From assembly GCF_013033965.1 (NCBI RefSeq), contig NZ_WQFE01000004.1:372001-436000 (forward strand): a DNA stretch of 64,000 bases, written 5' to 3'. This stretch comes from Ruegeria atlantica. GTDB taxonomy: Bacteria > Pseudomonadota > Alphaproteobacteria > Rhodobacterales > Rhodobacteraceae. A program made the translations under genes and the position numbers. Positions 44,496 through 54,054 of this stretch are shown here, in pieces. Each line of letters opens with the position of its first letter. The first letter of the stretch is position 1. The notes below the pieces were generated by a model. It was not told the DNA's origin. It searched no databases and saw nothing but the letters and a program-made list of their open reading frames with translations.

Positions 44496-46226
44496 TTAGC
44501 TTCGTTTCTTAGGCGGGATGAGGTCGGTGATCGTGCCCTCGAACATCTCGGCCGCGAAGTTGACCGTCTCGCTCAGCGTCGGGTGGGGGTGGATCGTGTG
44601 ACCCAGATCGACTGCGTCTGCACCCATCTCGATGGCCAGTGCGGTTTCGGAAATCAGGTCACCCGCATTGGTACCAACGATGCAGGCGCCCACGACCCGT
44701 TGATCCTGCGGATCGAACAGCAACTTGGTGATGCCTTCAGACCGGCCATTGGACAGAGACTTGCCCGACGCGGCCCAGGGGAATAAGCCTTTTTCGACCT
44801 TGATCCCTTTGGCCTTGGCCTCGGTTTCCGTCATACCGCACCACGCCACTTCGGGGTCGGTATAGGCAACTGAGGGGATCAGCTTCGCGTCGAAGAACCG
44901 CTTGTGACCGGCAGCAACCTCGGCTGCAACTTTGCCTTCATGCACCGCCTTGTGCGCCAACATCGGTTGGCCGACCAGATCACCGATGGCGAATATATGC
45001 GGCACACCTGTACGTTGCTGGTTATCCACGGAGATAAAGCCACGCTCATCCACCGCGACCCCGGCCTTTTCGGCGTCGATCAGCTTGCCATTGGGTTTGC
45101 GCCCTACGGCCACTAGAACCTTGTCGAACGTGTCGGTGAAGCTTTCGCCCTTATCGTCCTCGAACGTGACCTTGAGGCCCTTTTTCAACGGTTCAATCGC
45201 AGTCACTTTGGTTTTGAGGAAGATGTTTTCGTAGCGGCCCTTGATGCGGTTCATCAGAGGTTTGACGATATCTTTGTCCGCACCGGGGATAATCTGATCC
45301 ATCAACTCGACCACAGTGATATTCGAGCCCAGCGCGTCATAGACGCAAGCCATTTCCAGACCAATGATACCCCCGCCCAGAACCAGCATCCGCTTTGGCA
45401 CGTCTACCAGTTCCAGCGCGCCGGTCGAGTCGATAACGCGGTCATCGTCATGTGGGATGAAGGGCAGCACAACCGGTTCAGATCCCGCCGCGATGATGCA
45501 TTGGTCAAAGGACACAGTGGTCATGCCATCATCGCCGACGACCTCGATCATGTTCGGACCCGAGAAGCGGCCATAGCCACGCACGACCTGAACCTTACGG
45601 CCTTTGGACAAACCGTCCAGACCGCCGGTCAGTTTGCCGACAACGCTGTCCTTGAATCCGCGCAATTCGTCCAGATCGATCTTGGGCTTGCCGAAGCTGA
45701 CACCATGCGCGCCCATTTCTTCGGCCTCGGTGATGACCTTTGCCACGTGCAGCAACGCCTTCGAAGGGATACAGCCCACGTTCAGGCAGACACCGCCAAG
45801 GGTCGGGTTGCGCTCGATCATGACAACCTTTTTGCCCAGATCGGCCGCGCGGAAGGCTGCTGTGTATCCACCGGGACCAGATCCCAGCACGACCACTTCG
45901 GCATGCACATCGCCCTGCCCGGTCGCCGTACCGGTGGCGACCACGGCCTGAGGCGCGGCAGATGCTTCGGCTGGCGCAGCCTCGGGCGTCACGCCATCAG
46001 CGGCTTCCAGCGTCAGGATCAGCGCGCCTTCCGAGACATTGTCACCTTCGGACACGGCTATCGAGACAACCTTGCCAGCGGCGGGGGACGGGACCTCCAT
46101 CGTGGCCTTGTCGGATTCCAGTTCGATCAGCGGGTCTTCGGCGGCGACCGTATCGCCGACGGTCACAAGAATGCTGATCACGGGCACATCGGAGAAATCA
46201 CCGATATCGGGTACTTTGACGTCCAT
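44496..46226 (-). CDS. lpd: Dihydrolipoyl dehydrogenase (E3) with N-terminal lipoyl domain
   Basis: The E3 flavoenzyme of the pyruvate dehydrogenase complex, which reoxidises the lipoyl group with NAD. A lipoyl domain (residues 1-80, lipoylated K40 in ELESDKATM) precedes the oxidoreductase, whose redox motif is GGVCLNVGCIPSKALLHV and FAD motif VVLGSGPGGYTAAF. The C-terminal catalytic HTIHPHPTLSE is intact. 576 residues; ATG 46226 starts the lipoyl domain 11 bases after aceF. It is the last gene of phaB-aceE-aceF-lpd. Confidence 0.96.
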   Translation of the reverse strand: MDVKVPDIGDFSDVPVISILVTVGDTVAAEDPLIELESDKATMEVPSPAAGKVVSIAVSEGDNVSEGALILTLEAADGVTPEAAPAEASAAPQAVVATGTATGQGDVHAEVVVLGSGPGGYTAAFRAADLGKKVVMIERNPTLGGVCLNVGCIPSKALLHVAKVITEAEEMGAHGVSFGKPKIDLDELRGFKDSVVGKLTGGLDGLSKGRKVQVVRGYGRFSGPNMIEVVGDDGMTTVSFDQCIIAAGSEPVVLPFIPHDDDRVIDSTGALELVDVPKRMLVLGGGIIGLEMACVYDALGSNITVVELMDQIIPGADKDIVKPLMNRIKGRYENIFLKTKVTAIEPLKKGLKVTFEDDKGESFTDTFDKVLVAVGRKPNGKLIDAEKAGVAVDERGFISVDNQQRTGVPHIFAIGDLVGQPMLAHKAVHEGKVAAEVAAGHKRFFDAKLIPSVAYTDPEVAWCGMTETEAKAKGIKVEKGLFPWAASGKSLSNGRSEGITKLLFDPQDQRVVGACIVGTNAGDLISETALAIEMGADAVDLGHTIHPHPTLSETVNFAAEMFEGTITDLIPPKKRS

Positions 46227-46237
46227 CTGGTCTCTCC

Positions 46238-47485
46238 TCACCACATCAATTTGCGCATATCGCCCAGCAGCGTCTTGAGCGTCACGCAAAAACGCGCGGC
46301 CAAGGCGCCATCAACGGCACGGTGGTCATAGCTGAGCGACAAAGGCTGCATCAGGCGCGGCACGAATTCCCCGCCATTCCAGACCGGCGCCATCTTCGAC
46401 CGAGTCAGGCCCAGAATAGCCACCTCGGGTGCGTTGACGATCGGCGTGAAATGAGTACCGCCAATGCCGCCAAGCGACGAGATGGTGAAGGTCGCACCTT
46501 GCATGTCGTTCGACTTCAACTCACCAGCACGAGCCTTACCCGACAGCTCCATCAGATCTTTGGAGATCTCGACAATGCCCTTGCGATCCGCATCCTTGAT
46601 GACCGGAACAACCAGACCGTTCGGCGTATCCGCGGCAAAACCGATATTGTAGTATGATTTGCGGATCAGCTTGTCGCCATCGGGGTGGATCGACGAGTTG
46701 AATTCCCAATGCTGCTTCAGCGCATTGACCGAAGCCTTGACCACAAAGCTAAGCAAGGTCACGCGATAACCATCTTCCTTGGCCATCGTGTCCATTTCCT
46801 TGCGGTATTTGTCCAGCTCGGTGATGTCGGCCTCATCATTATGGGTGACATGCGGGATGTTGAGCCACGACCGGTGCAGCGCAGGACCAGACAGCTTTTT
46901 GATACGGGGCATTTCCACATCTTCGACCGGACCGAACTTTGAGAAATCGACAACCGGGATTGGCGGGATGCCCATGCCACTTGATGCACCGGCTGCAGAC
47001 GGTGCCGCGGCAGTTGTGGATTTGAGAAACTTGGTGACATCCTCTCGCAGGATGCGCCCCTTACGGCCCGAGCCGTTGACCTTGGACAGGTCAACGTCCA
47101 GCTGACGTGCAAAAGCGCGCACGGATGGCGAGGCGTGGGCCTTGCCAAACCCGCTGTCCATAACCGGTGCAGCCGCGGCGGCAGGCGCAAGGGCGGCTTC
47201 TGATACTGGTGCCGCGGTGGGCGCTGCCTCGGCCGGGGCGGCTGGTGCGCCCTCGCCTTCCAGCAGCAGGATCAGCGCGCCTTTGGATACGTTATCACCC
47301 TCGAACACTTTGATTTCCTTAACTACACCAGCGGCGGGGGAAGGAACCTCCATCGTCGCCTTGTCGCTTTCCAATTCGATCAGCGGGTCTTCGGCGGCGA
47401 TGGTGTCACCAACCGAGACCAGGATGCTGATAATCGGGACATCCGCGAAATCCCCGATATCCGGAACTGTTACTTCGATTGCCAT
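46238..47485 (-). CDS. aceF: Dihydrolipoyllysine acetyltransferase (E2) of pyruvate dehydrogenase
   Basis: The E2 core, 415 residues, transferring acetyl groups to CoA. One lipoyl domain (K42 in ELESDKATM), a Pro-Ala linker (about 85-110), a peripheral-subunit-binding domain (ASPSVRAFARQLDVDL) and the catalytic domain ending with SYDHRAVDGALAARF, which holds the catalytic His and Asp. It has a single lipoyl domain, whereas E. coli has three. It lies 26 bases after aceE. Confidence 0.96.
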   Translation of the reverse strand: MAIEVTVPDIGDFADVPIISILVSVGDTIAAEDPLIELESDKATMEVPSPAAGVVKEIKVFEGDNVSKGALILLLEGEGAPAAPAEAAPTAAPVSEAALAPAAAAAPVMDSGFGKAHASPSVRAFARQLDVDLSKVNGSGRKGRILREDVTKFLKSTTAAAPSAAGASSGMGIPPIPVVDFSKFGPVEDVEMPRIKKLSGPALHRSWLNIPHVTHNDEADITELDKYRKEMDTMAKEDGYRVTLLSFVVKASVNALKQHWEFNSSIHPDGDKLIRKSYYNIGFAADTPNGLVVPVIKDADRKGIVEISKDLMELSGKARAGELKSNDMQGATFTISSLGGIGGTHFTPIVNAPEVAILGLTRSKMAPVWNGGEFVPRLMQPLSLSYDHRAVDGALAARFCVTLKTLLGDMRKLMW

Positions 47486-47511
47486 TTCTACGTCTCCTCG
47501 TTCCCGATGCC

Positions 47512-50166
47512 TTACACCAGCCGGGGGTTCGGCTTGTCGCCGTCGATTTCATATGTCTTGAGCGCTTTTTCGAGCTCGGCCTTTGACACCGCCCCTTCGC
47601 GGTACAGATCGACCATGGCGGCCGCCGCGATGTGGTTGGCATCGACCTCGAAGAACCGGCGCAGGTTCACACGGCTGTCCGAACGGCCATAGCCATCTGT
47701 TCCCAGCACGGTGTAGCGGCCCGGCACAAAGGCGCGAATCTGCTCGGCATAGTTCTTCATGTAGTCGGTTGCCGCGATGATCGGGCCTTTGGCCTTTGAC
47801 AACTGCTCGGTCACGTAAGGCACACGCTCCTCAGCCAGCGGGTCCAGACGATTGGCACGCGCCGCGTCTTGCCCGTCGCGGGCCAGTTCGTTGAACGAGG
47901 TGGCCGACCAGATATCCGACGTCACGCCGAAATCCTTCTTCAGCATTTCAGCCGCTTTCATGGCCTGCACCAGAATGGTGCCGGACCCCATCAGATTGAC
48001 GTGCTTCTTGCCGGGTTTCTTGGTTTCCTGGAAACGGTACAACCCCTTGATGATCCCCTCTTCGGCGCCCATCGGCATATCGGGATGGGAATAGTTTTCG
48101 TTCATCAGGGTCAGGTAGAAATAGATATCCTCCTGATCGCCATACATCCGTTGCAGACCGTTCTGGATGATCACCGCGACCTCATAGCTGAAGGTCGGAT
48201 CATAGGTGATGCAGTTCGGAATGGTGCCCGCAAGAATGTGGCTGTGGCCATCCTCATGCTGCAAACCCTCGCCGTTCAGCGTCGTCCGTCCGGCTGTTCC
48301 GCCCAGCATGAAACCACGTGCCCGGCTGTCACCAGCGGCCCAGGCCAGATCACCGATCCTTTGGAAACCGAACATCGAGTAGTAAATGAAGAACGGGATC
48401 ATCGGTACGCCGTGATTGGAATACGCAGTCGCCGCTGCGATCCAGTCGGCCATGGCGCCTGCCTCGTTGATGCCTTCCTGCAGGACCTGACCGTTGGTCG
48501 TTTCCTTGTAGAACATCATCTGATCGGCATCTTCAGGGGTATAGTTCTGACCCGACGGGTTGTAGATCCCGACCGAGCGGAACAGCCCTTCCATCCCGAA
48601 TGTCCGGCTTTCGTCCGGCACAATCGGCACAACGTTCTTCCCCATCCCCTTGTCACGCAACAGCGTGGTCAGGATGCGAACAAAGGCCATCGTGGTCGAA
48701 ATCTCACGATCACCAGTGCCTTTCAGCTGAGCTTCGAACTTGGAAAGCTCAGGGATCTCCAGCGCCGGTGCGCTGCTATCGCGCTTGGGGAACTCACCGC
48801 CCAATGCCTTGCGGCGGTCGGCCAGATAGGCCTTTTGCGCATTGTTCAACGATACAAACGGCGCGTTGGGCAGGTCTTCGTCGCTAACCGGAATTTGAAA
48901 GCGATCGCGAAACGCGCGCAACTGATCTTCGGCCAGTTTCTTTTGTTGGTGGGTGGTGTTCTGCCCCTCACCGGCTGAACCCATGCCGTAGCCTTTGACA
49001 GTTTTGACCAGCAGGCAGGTCGGCGTACCCTCGTTCTCGGTCGCGCGTTTGAATGCGGTATAGACTTTTTCAGGGTCATGGCCGCCCCGACGCAAAGCCC
49101 AGATCTGATCGTCGGTCCAGTCTTCGACCAGAGCGGCGGTTTCCGGATACTTGCCAAAGAAATGTTCCCGAATGTAAGCGCCGTCTTTGGATTTGAAGGT
49201 CTGATAATCACCATCGACCGTCTCATCCATCAACTGGCGCAACCGCCCGCTGGTGTCTTTTTCCAGCAGTTGATCCCAGCCCTTACCCCAGAGCAGCTTG
49301 ATCACGTTCCAGCCTGCACCCCGGAAGTCGCCCTCAAGCTCTTGCACGATCTTGCCGTTGCCGCGCACCGGGCCATCGAGACGCTGGAGATTGCAGTTGA
49401 TCACGAAAATCAGGTTGTCCAGCCCCTCGCGCACGGCCAGGTCAATCGCACCCCGGCTTTCGGGTTCGTCCATCTCACCATCGCCCAGAAAGCACCACAC
49501 TTTGCGGTCCGCCATGTCGATATGACCCCGGTTGTGCATGTATTTCATGAACCGCGCCTGATAGATCGCCATCAGCGGCCCCAGCCCCATCGAAACCGTC
49601 GGGAACTGCCAGTAGTCCGGCATCAACCATGGGTGCGGATAGCTGGACAGCCCGCCGCCATCGACCTCGGACCGGAAATTCTCCAGCTGCTCTTCGGTGA
49701 TGCGCCCTTCCATGAAGGACCGGGCATAGATGCCTGGGATCACATGGCCCTGAAAGAACACCAGGTCCCCGCCGTGGATCGCCGTTTTCGACCGCCAGAA
49801 ATGGTTGAGACCAACGTCATACATCACCGCAGATGAGGCAAAGGAGGCAATGTGGCCGCCATACTCACTGCTGACTTTGTTGCGCCGAACCACGGTTGCC
49901 ATGGCGTTCCAGCGGTTGATCGTGCGGATGCGCCACTCCATCTCGGGATCGCCGGGAAAGGCGTACTGATCATCAACGGGGATTGTGTTCTGATAGGGCG
50001 TCGTCGCCGAAAACGGCAGTGTCGCGCCGGCAGCGCGGGCCTTTTGCACGGCCTTGTCCAACAGGAAATGCGCGCGGTTTGCACCATCCCGTTCAATCAC
50101 GTCTTCAATGGCGTCCTGCCATTCTTGACTTTCTACCGGGTCGATATCGGGTTCGAGGTCTTTCAT
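47512..50166 (-). CDS. aceE: Pyruvate dehydrogenase E1 component, homodimeric
   Basis: The thiamine-dependent E1 that decarboxylates pyruvate, 884 residues, of the single-chain gammaproteobacterial type. Thiamine motif GDGEMDEPESRGAID, the region VSMGLGPLMAIYQARF, the loop KGYGMGSAGEGQNTTHQ and the C-terminal domain with TDGYGRSDSRVNLRRFFEVD are all present. ATG 50166 starts MKDLEPDIDPVESQEWQDA; the longer frame is shadow of phaB. Alphaproteobacteria more often have alpha/beta E1, so this is the other type. Confidence 0.96.
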   Translation of the reverse strand: MKDLEPDIDPVESQEWQDAIEDVIERDGANRAHFLLDKAVQKARAAGATLPFSATTPYQNTIPVDDQYAFPGDPEMEWRIRTINRWNAMATVVRRNKVSSEYGGHIASFASSAVMYDVGLNHFWRSKTAIHGGDLVFFQGHVIPGIYARSFMEGRITEEQLENFRSEVDGGGLSSYPHPWLMPDYWQFPTVSMGLGPLMAIYQARFMKYMHNRGHIDMADRKVWCFLGDGEMDEPESRGAIDLAVREGLDNLIFVINCNLQRLDGPVRGNGKIVQELEGDFRGAGWNVIKLLWGKGWDQLLEKDTSGRLRQLMDETVDGDYQTFKSKDGAYIREHFFGKYPETAALVEDWTDDQIWALRRGGHDPEKVYTAFKRATENEGTPTCLLVKTVKGYGMGSAGEGQNTTHQQKKLAEDQLRAFRDRFQIPVSDEDLPNAPFVSLNNAQKAYLADRRKALGGEFPKRDSSAPALEIPELSKFEAQLKGTGDREISTTMAFVRILTTLLRDKGMGKNVVPIVPDESRTFGMEGLFRSVGIYNPSGQNYTPEDADQMMFYKETTNGQVLQEGINEAGAMADWIAAATAYSNHGVPMIPFFIYYSMFGFQRIGDLAWAAGDSRARGFMLGGTAGRTTLNGEGLQHEDGHSHILAGTIPNCITYDPTFSYEVAVIIQNGLQRMYGDQEDIYFYLTLMNENYSHPDMPMGAEEGIIKGLYRFQETKKPGKKHVNLMGSGTILVQAMKAAEMLKKDFGVTSDIWSATSFNELARDGQDAARANRLDPLAEERVPYVTEQLSKAKGPIIAATDYMKNYAEQIRAFVPGRYTVLGTDGYGRSDSRVNLRRFFEVDANHIAAAAMVDLYREGAVSKAELEKALKTYEIDGDKPNPRLV

Positions 50167-50204
50167 GGGGCAGGTTCCTTTCTCAAACTGTGTCCGGTGG
50201 GGTG

Positions 50205-50927
50205 TCAGACGAAGAATTGCGCGCCGTTGACGGAAATCGTTGAGCCGTTGACATACCCGGCGTCGTCCGAGGCCAGGAAAGCCACGCAACGTGCGATTTC
50301 CTCGGGCTCTCCCAGCCTTCCCGCCGGGATTTGGCCAACAATGGCCTCGCGGACTTTTTCCGGAACGGCCATCACCATCTCGGTGGCGATGTAACCGGGG
50401 CAGATGGCATTTGCGGTAATGCCCGCGCGCGCACCTTCTTGCGCCAGCGATTTGACGATACCCAGATCGCCCGCCTTGGTGGCTGCGTAGTTCACTTGCG
50501 CGAACTGGCCTTTCTGGCCGTTGATCGAGCTGATGACGATAACGCGGCCAAACTTCCGTTCGCGCATACCCGGCCAAATTGGATGGATGGTGTTGAAAAC
50601 GCCGGTCAGATTTGTGTCAATAACGTCTTTCCATTGTTCGGGTGTCATCTTGTGGAACGGCGCGTCGCGGGTGATCCCGGCGTTGGCGACCACGATGTCG
50701 ATCGGGCCACTCTCGGCCTCGACCTGCGCGATACCAGTAGCCGAGGCTTCGTAATCTGCGACATTCCATTTGTAGGTCTTGATGCCAGTCTCGGCAGTGA
50801 AAGCAGCCGCCTTTTCATCATTGCCGGCATAGGTGGCGACAACGGTGTATCCTTCAGCATTCAACTTTCTGGAAATCGCCTCGCCAATACCCCTGCTGCC
50901 ACCGGTTACAAGTGCAGTACGTGTCAT
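50205..50927 (-). CDS. phaB: Acetoacetyl-CoA reductase (PHB synthesis)
   Basis: An SDR enzyme of 240 residues making (R)-3-hydroxybutyryl-CoA with NADPH for polyhydroxybutyrate. The dinucleotide motif is TGGSRGIGEAI (8-18) and the catalytic YAATKAG, with the PhaB-type QVNYAATKAGDLGIVK; SINGQKGQFAQ precedes it. ATG 50927. It is 38 bases before aceE, so reductase and pyruvate dehydrogenase are in one transcription unit. Confidence 0.93.
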   Translation of the reverse strand: MTRTALVTGGSRGIGEAISRKLNAEGYTVVATYAGNDEKAAAFTAETGIKTYKWNVADYEASATGIAQVEAESGPIDIVVANAGITRDAPFHKMTPEQWKDVIDTNLTGVFNTIHPIWPGMRERKFGRVIVISSINGQKGQFAQVNYAATKAGDLGIVKSLAQEGARAGITANAICPGYIATEMVMAVPEKVREAIVGQIPAGRLGEPEEIARCVAFLASDDAGYVNGSTISVNGAQFFV

Positions 50928-50972
50928 CTCTAACTCCTCCGATTAGTCAGTGACTTTGACCTAACTTGCGCG

Positions 50973-50987
50973 ATTACGTAGCGTAAT
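50973..50987. promoter_or_regulatory. Inverted repeat upstream of phaB
   Basis: ATTACG at 50973-50978 and CGTAAT at 50982-50987 form a perfect 6-bp inverted repeat with TAG spacer, 46 to 60 bases upstream of the phaB start, inside the likely promoter. Short, so it could be chance. Confidence 0.35.
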
Positions 50988-51039
50988 TTTCTGCGCCCGG
51001 ATAGGCCTGAGCGGAATAGCAGCTATGCACTTCAGGAAA

Positions 51040-51055
51040 AGTTTAACGTTAAACT
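51040..51055. promoter_or_regulatory. Perfect 16-bp palindrome upstream of phaB-aceE-aceF-lpd
   Basis: AGTTTAACGTTAAACT is an uninterrupted 16-base palindrome with no spacer, 113 bases upstream of the phaB start and in the gap beyond the dld 3' end. This is more palindromy than chance would suggest in 240 bases. It may be an operator for a pyruvate- or carbon-responsive regulator. Confidence 0.5.
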
Positions 51056-51169
51056 AATTAGGCATTATTGATTTAAAGTGTTTTCTTACAATTAGTTACG
51101 AAGATGTTTACGCAACCATTTACGTCCACCGCCAAAGAAGTGGCGCAATCGCGGCTTTGATCGCCGCAG

Positions 51170-52858
51170 TTAATCACCGGTGTAGTGACGAGACTTCGAC
51201 ATTTTTCCGATCCCGGGATTAAAGGAGTTGGTCGGATCGCAGTGCATGTAATGTGAAGCCAGATCCGGCTTGGCTTTGTAGAGATGCCCGACATTGTGCT
51301 CGGCCGGGTATTCTGCCCCGCGCTCATCGAGGATCTTGAGCATCGCAGTTTTGATCGCCTTTGGATCGCAGCCCTTTTTGACGATGTAGTCTTGATGCAT
51401 CACGTGACACATCAAGTGACCGTAATAGACTTTGCCAACCAACTGATCTGTGATTTCAGATGGCAACGTTTCGAACCAGTCACGGTCGTTGCGGCGCAGC
51501 GCGATATCCAGCGCCAGTATCTCTTCGACCTCATTTGCATGGACATGGCCGTATCGCACGGCAGCACCTGCAGCTGCAAAACGATGCAACCCGGCAATCT
51601 TTGCCTCACGCGGTGTGCAGGTGACGAATTCAGCACTGCGAGACCCAAAGAAACCGGGCAGAAAATCGGCCGCCTCTTCGATACCACCGTCATGCATTTT
51701 CAGAATGAGGTGGTGTTCATACCTATCGCGAAACTCATACAGGAACTTCGGCAGATGCTGGGGCCAGAGCTTTGACGCAACCTGCATGAACCTGTCGGTG
51801 AAACCCCGAGTCAGAGAGAACTTGTTCAGGCGCGAGTCTACTGCGCCCTTTAAGGCAAAAAACATTGGCAGCCGGTCGGTCCCCAGCTTGTCGATCATCA
51901 CCAGAGTGTCCTTGCCGTATTTGGCGGCAATGTCGAAACACTCGCGATGAACGTATTCGGCTGAAACCGGCAGTGTTTCAAAATTCTTCAGGACATGGCG
52001 CCGAAGGTCGGTCAAATCCGCGGGGTCGTTTGTTCCGATGTAAAAAACCTTCTCACGTTCATAGGTCGGGAAGGTATCAAGCCGGACCGCAAATACCGCC
52101 AATTTGCCCGCACAGCCAGAGGCTTCGTACAACAGCCGACTATCATTGTTGTAACGCGAGGGCGTATCCGCATCGACATCCCGCAGGATTGATGTGTAGT
52201 CCGGATCGGATGCATTGCGGCCTTGCGGTGTCGGGGCGTCCTTGTCGAAATCCCCGGCTTCAACCCGGGTCAGGATTTCCTCTGGTGTGTCGCCCAAATC
52301 CAGTCCCAGATGGTTCACCAGTTTCAGGGTCCCATCCGCGGCGATCTGAGCAAAAAGAGCAAGCTCGGTATAGCTGGGCCCACGCTCGCACAACGACCCG
52401 CCGGAATTGTTGCAAACCCCGCCGACAATCGAGGCACCAATGCTTGAGGATCCAATCACTGAATGAGGGGTACGTCCCAACGGCCGCAGCTTTTTTTCAA
52501 GCTCAAACAGCGACGCGCCCGGCAGGCTAAGGACCTGTTGACCGCCTTGTAAAAGGTGTTGGGTATTCATCCGGCTGACATTGATCAGAACAACGCCGCG
52601 ATCGTAACCGCCTTTGGGCGTGGACCCTTCGGTCAGGCCGGTATTGGACGCCTGCATGATGACGATCTTGTCGGCGGCGACACAGGCTTGCAGGACTTTC
52701 CACTGCTCCAGTAGGGAGCCGGGTCGAACAACGCATAGCGCCTCACCCTCACCTGATCTGAACCCGCGGCGGAACCTCTCGGTCGCGCGTTCGCCTCTCA
52801 GCACATTGCGAGGGCCGACGATGGAACGGAACTTGGATATGAGGGCTTCGTTGGTCAT
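51170..52858 (-). CDS. dld: D-lactate dehydrogenase (quinone-dependent)
   Basis: A 562-residue peripheral membrane flavoenzyme that oxidises D-lactate to pyruvate and passes electrons to quinone. The FAD-binding PCMH-type domain (residues 30-270) includes GSSSIGASIVGGVCNNSGGS and CERGPSYTELALFAQ; the Dld membrane-binding domain follows (around EYVHRECFDIAAKYGKDT) and the C-terminal end GHLYKAKPDLASHY. ATG overlaps the lldD stop by four bases. Last gene of the lactate operon. Confidence 0.94.
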   Translation of the reverse strand: MTNEALISKFRSIVGPRNVLRGERATERFRRGFRSGEGEALCVVRPGSLLEQWKVLQACVAADKIVIMQASNTGLTEGSTPKGGYDRGVVLINVSRMNTQHLLQGGQQVLSLPGASLFELEKKLRPLGRTPHSVIGSSSIGASIVGGVCNNSGGSLCERGPSYTELALFAQIAADGTLKLVNHLGLDLGDTPEEILTRVEAGDFDKDAPTPQGRNASDPDYTSILRDVDADTPSRYNNDSRLLYEASGCAGKLAVFAVRLDTFPTYEREKVFYIGTNDPADLTDLRRHVLKNFETLPVSAEYVHRECFDIAAKYGKDTLVMIDKLGTDRLPMFFALKGAVDSRLNKFSLTRGFTDRFMQVASKLWPQHLPKFLYEFRDRYEHHLILKMHDGGIEEAADFLPGFFGSRSAEFVTCTPREAKIAGLHRFAAAGAAVRYGHVHANEVEEILALDIALRRNDRDWFETLPSEITDQLVGKVYYGHLMCHVMHQDYIVKKGCDPKAIKTAMLKILDERGAEYPAEHNVGHLYKAKPDLASHYMHCDPTNSFNPGIGKMSKSRHYTGD

Positions 52859-54042
52859 GCCGCGTTCCGATGTACATCGCTCGGACCACTCACCCGATCA
52901 CGGAAGCGCAAGTTGGCGCGCGACAGCTGGTCGATCCGCGTAACGCCCATAAGTTTCATGTCGCGCTCGATCTCGGCCCGCATCAAACCCAGCGCTCGTT
53001 CGACACCGGGTTGGCCAGCAGCGGCCAGCGGATACAGATAGTGCCGCCCTACCCCAACCGCCTTGGCACCCAGCGACAACGCCTTGAGCACATGGGTCCC
53101 GCGCTGAATTCCGCTGTCCATCATCACATCCAAACGGTCGCCGACCGCATCCACGATCTCGGCCAACTGGTCGAACGGCGTGCGCGAGCCGTCCAACTGG
53201 CGACCGCCGTGGTTCGACAGGATGATACCCGTACACCCGATCTCGGCTGCGCGGCACGCGTCTTCGACGGTCATGATACCTTTGAGGCAGAACTGGCCAT
53301 CCCATTCGCGCACCATCTGCGCCACGTCATCCCAGTTCATCGACGGGTCCAGCATGTCGGTGAAGTAGCCACCGATCGAACTGGCCCCGCTGCCCATATC
53401 AACATGTTCCTCAAGCTGCGGCAGGCGGAATCTCTCATGCGTGACATAGTTGATGCCCCACATTGGCTTGATCGCAAATTGGATCATGCCACCCAATGTC
53501 AGCCGGAACGGGATCGAGAACCCCGTCCGCAGGTCACGTTCGCGATTGCCGCCAGTGATGCTGTCGACAGTCAGCATCATCACCTCGACCCCGGCCTCTT
53601 TGGCGCGCTGCATCATGGCAGAGTTCAGGCCACGATCCTTGTGGAAGTAGAATTGATAGACCTGCGGGTTCTTATGCTTCTGGCGCAGTTCTTCTAGCGA
53701 AACAGTGCCCAGCGACGACACACCGAACATGGTCCCATATTTCTCGGCCGCCGCAGCCACGGCACGCTCCCCTTGATGGTGGAACAACCGTTGCAGTGCA
53801 GTGGGCGAGCAATAGATCGGCATGTCCAACTTTTGCCCCATGACGGTGACGGACATGTCCACGTCTTTCACCCCGCGCAGAACGGAGGGCAGCAGATCAC
53901 ACCGCTCAAACGTCCGGGTGTTTTCGCGATACGTCACTTCATCGTCCGCGCCGCCGTCGATGTAGTTAAAGATCGGCCCCGGCAGGCGGCGCTTGGCCAG
54001 CCTGCGGAAGTCCTGGAAGTTATGGCAATCTTTCAGACGCAT
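52855..54042 (-). CDS. lldD: L-lactate dehydrogenase (FMN-dependent)
   Basis: A 395-residue FMN alpha-hydroxy acid oxidase fold enzyme oxidising L-lactate to pyruvate. It begins MRLKDCHNFQDFRRLAKRRLPG; the active-site motif SNHGGRQLDG (His and Arg), the FMN-binding GTHVLKALSLGAKAVGVGR and MDSGIQRGTH are typical. It may accept other 2-hydroxy acids. It starts 12 bases after the TRAP transporter gene and overlaps dld. Confidence 0.92.
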   Translation of the reverse strand: MRLKDCHNFQDFRRLAKRRLPGPIFNYIDGGADDEVTYRENTRTFERCDLLPSVLRGVKDVDMSVTVMGQKLDMPIYCSPTALQRLFHHQGERAVAAAAEKYGTMFGVSSLGTVSLEELRQKHKNPQVYQFYFHKDRGLNSAMMQRAKEAGVEVMMLTVDSITGGNRERDLRTGFSIPFRLTLGGMIQFAIKPMWGINYVTHERFRLPQLEEHVDMGSGASSIGGYFTDMLDPSMNWDDVAQMVREWDGQFCLKGIMTVEDACRAAEIGCTGIILSNHGGRQLDGSRTPFDQLAEIVDAVGDRLDVMMDSGIQRGTHVLKALSLGAKAVGVGRHYLYPLAAAGQPGVERALGLMRAEIERDMKLMGVTRIDQLSRANLRFRDRVSGPSDVHRNAA

Positions 54043-54054
54043 GTCTCTTCCTCC

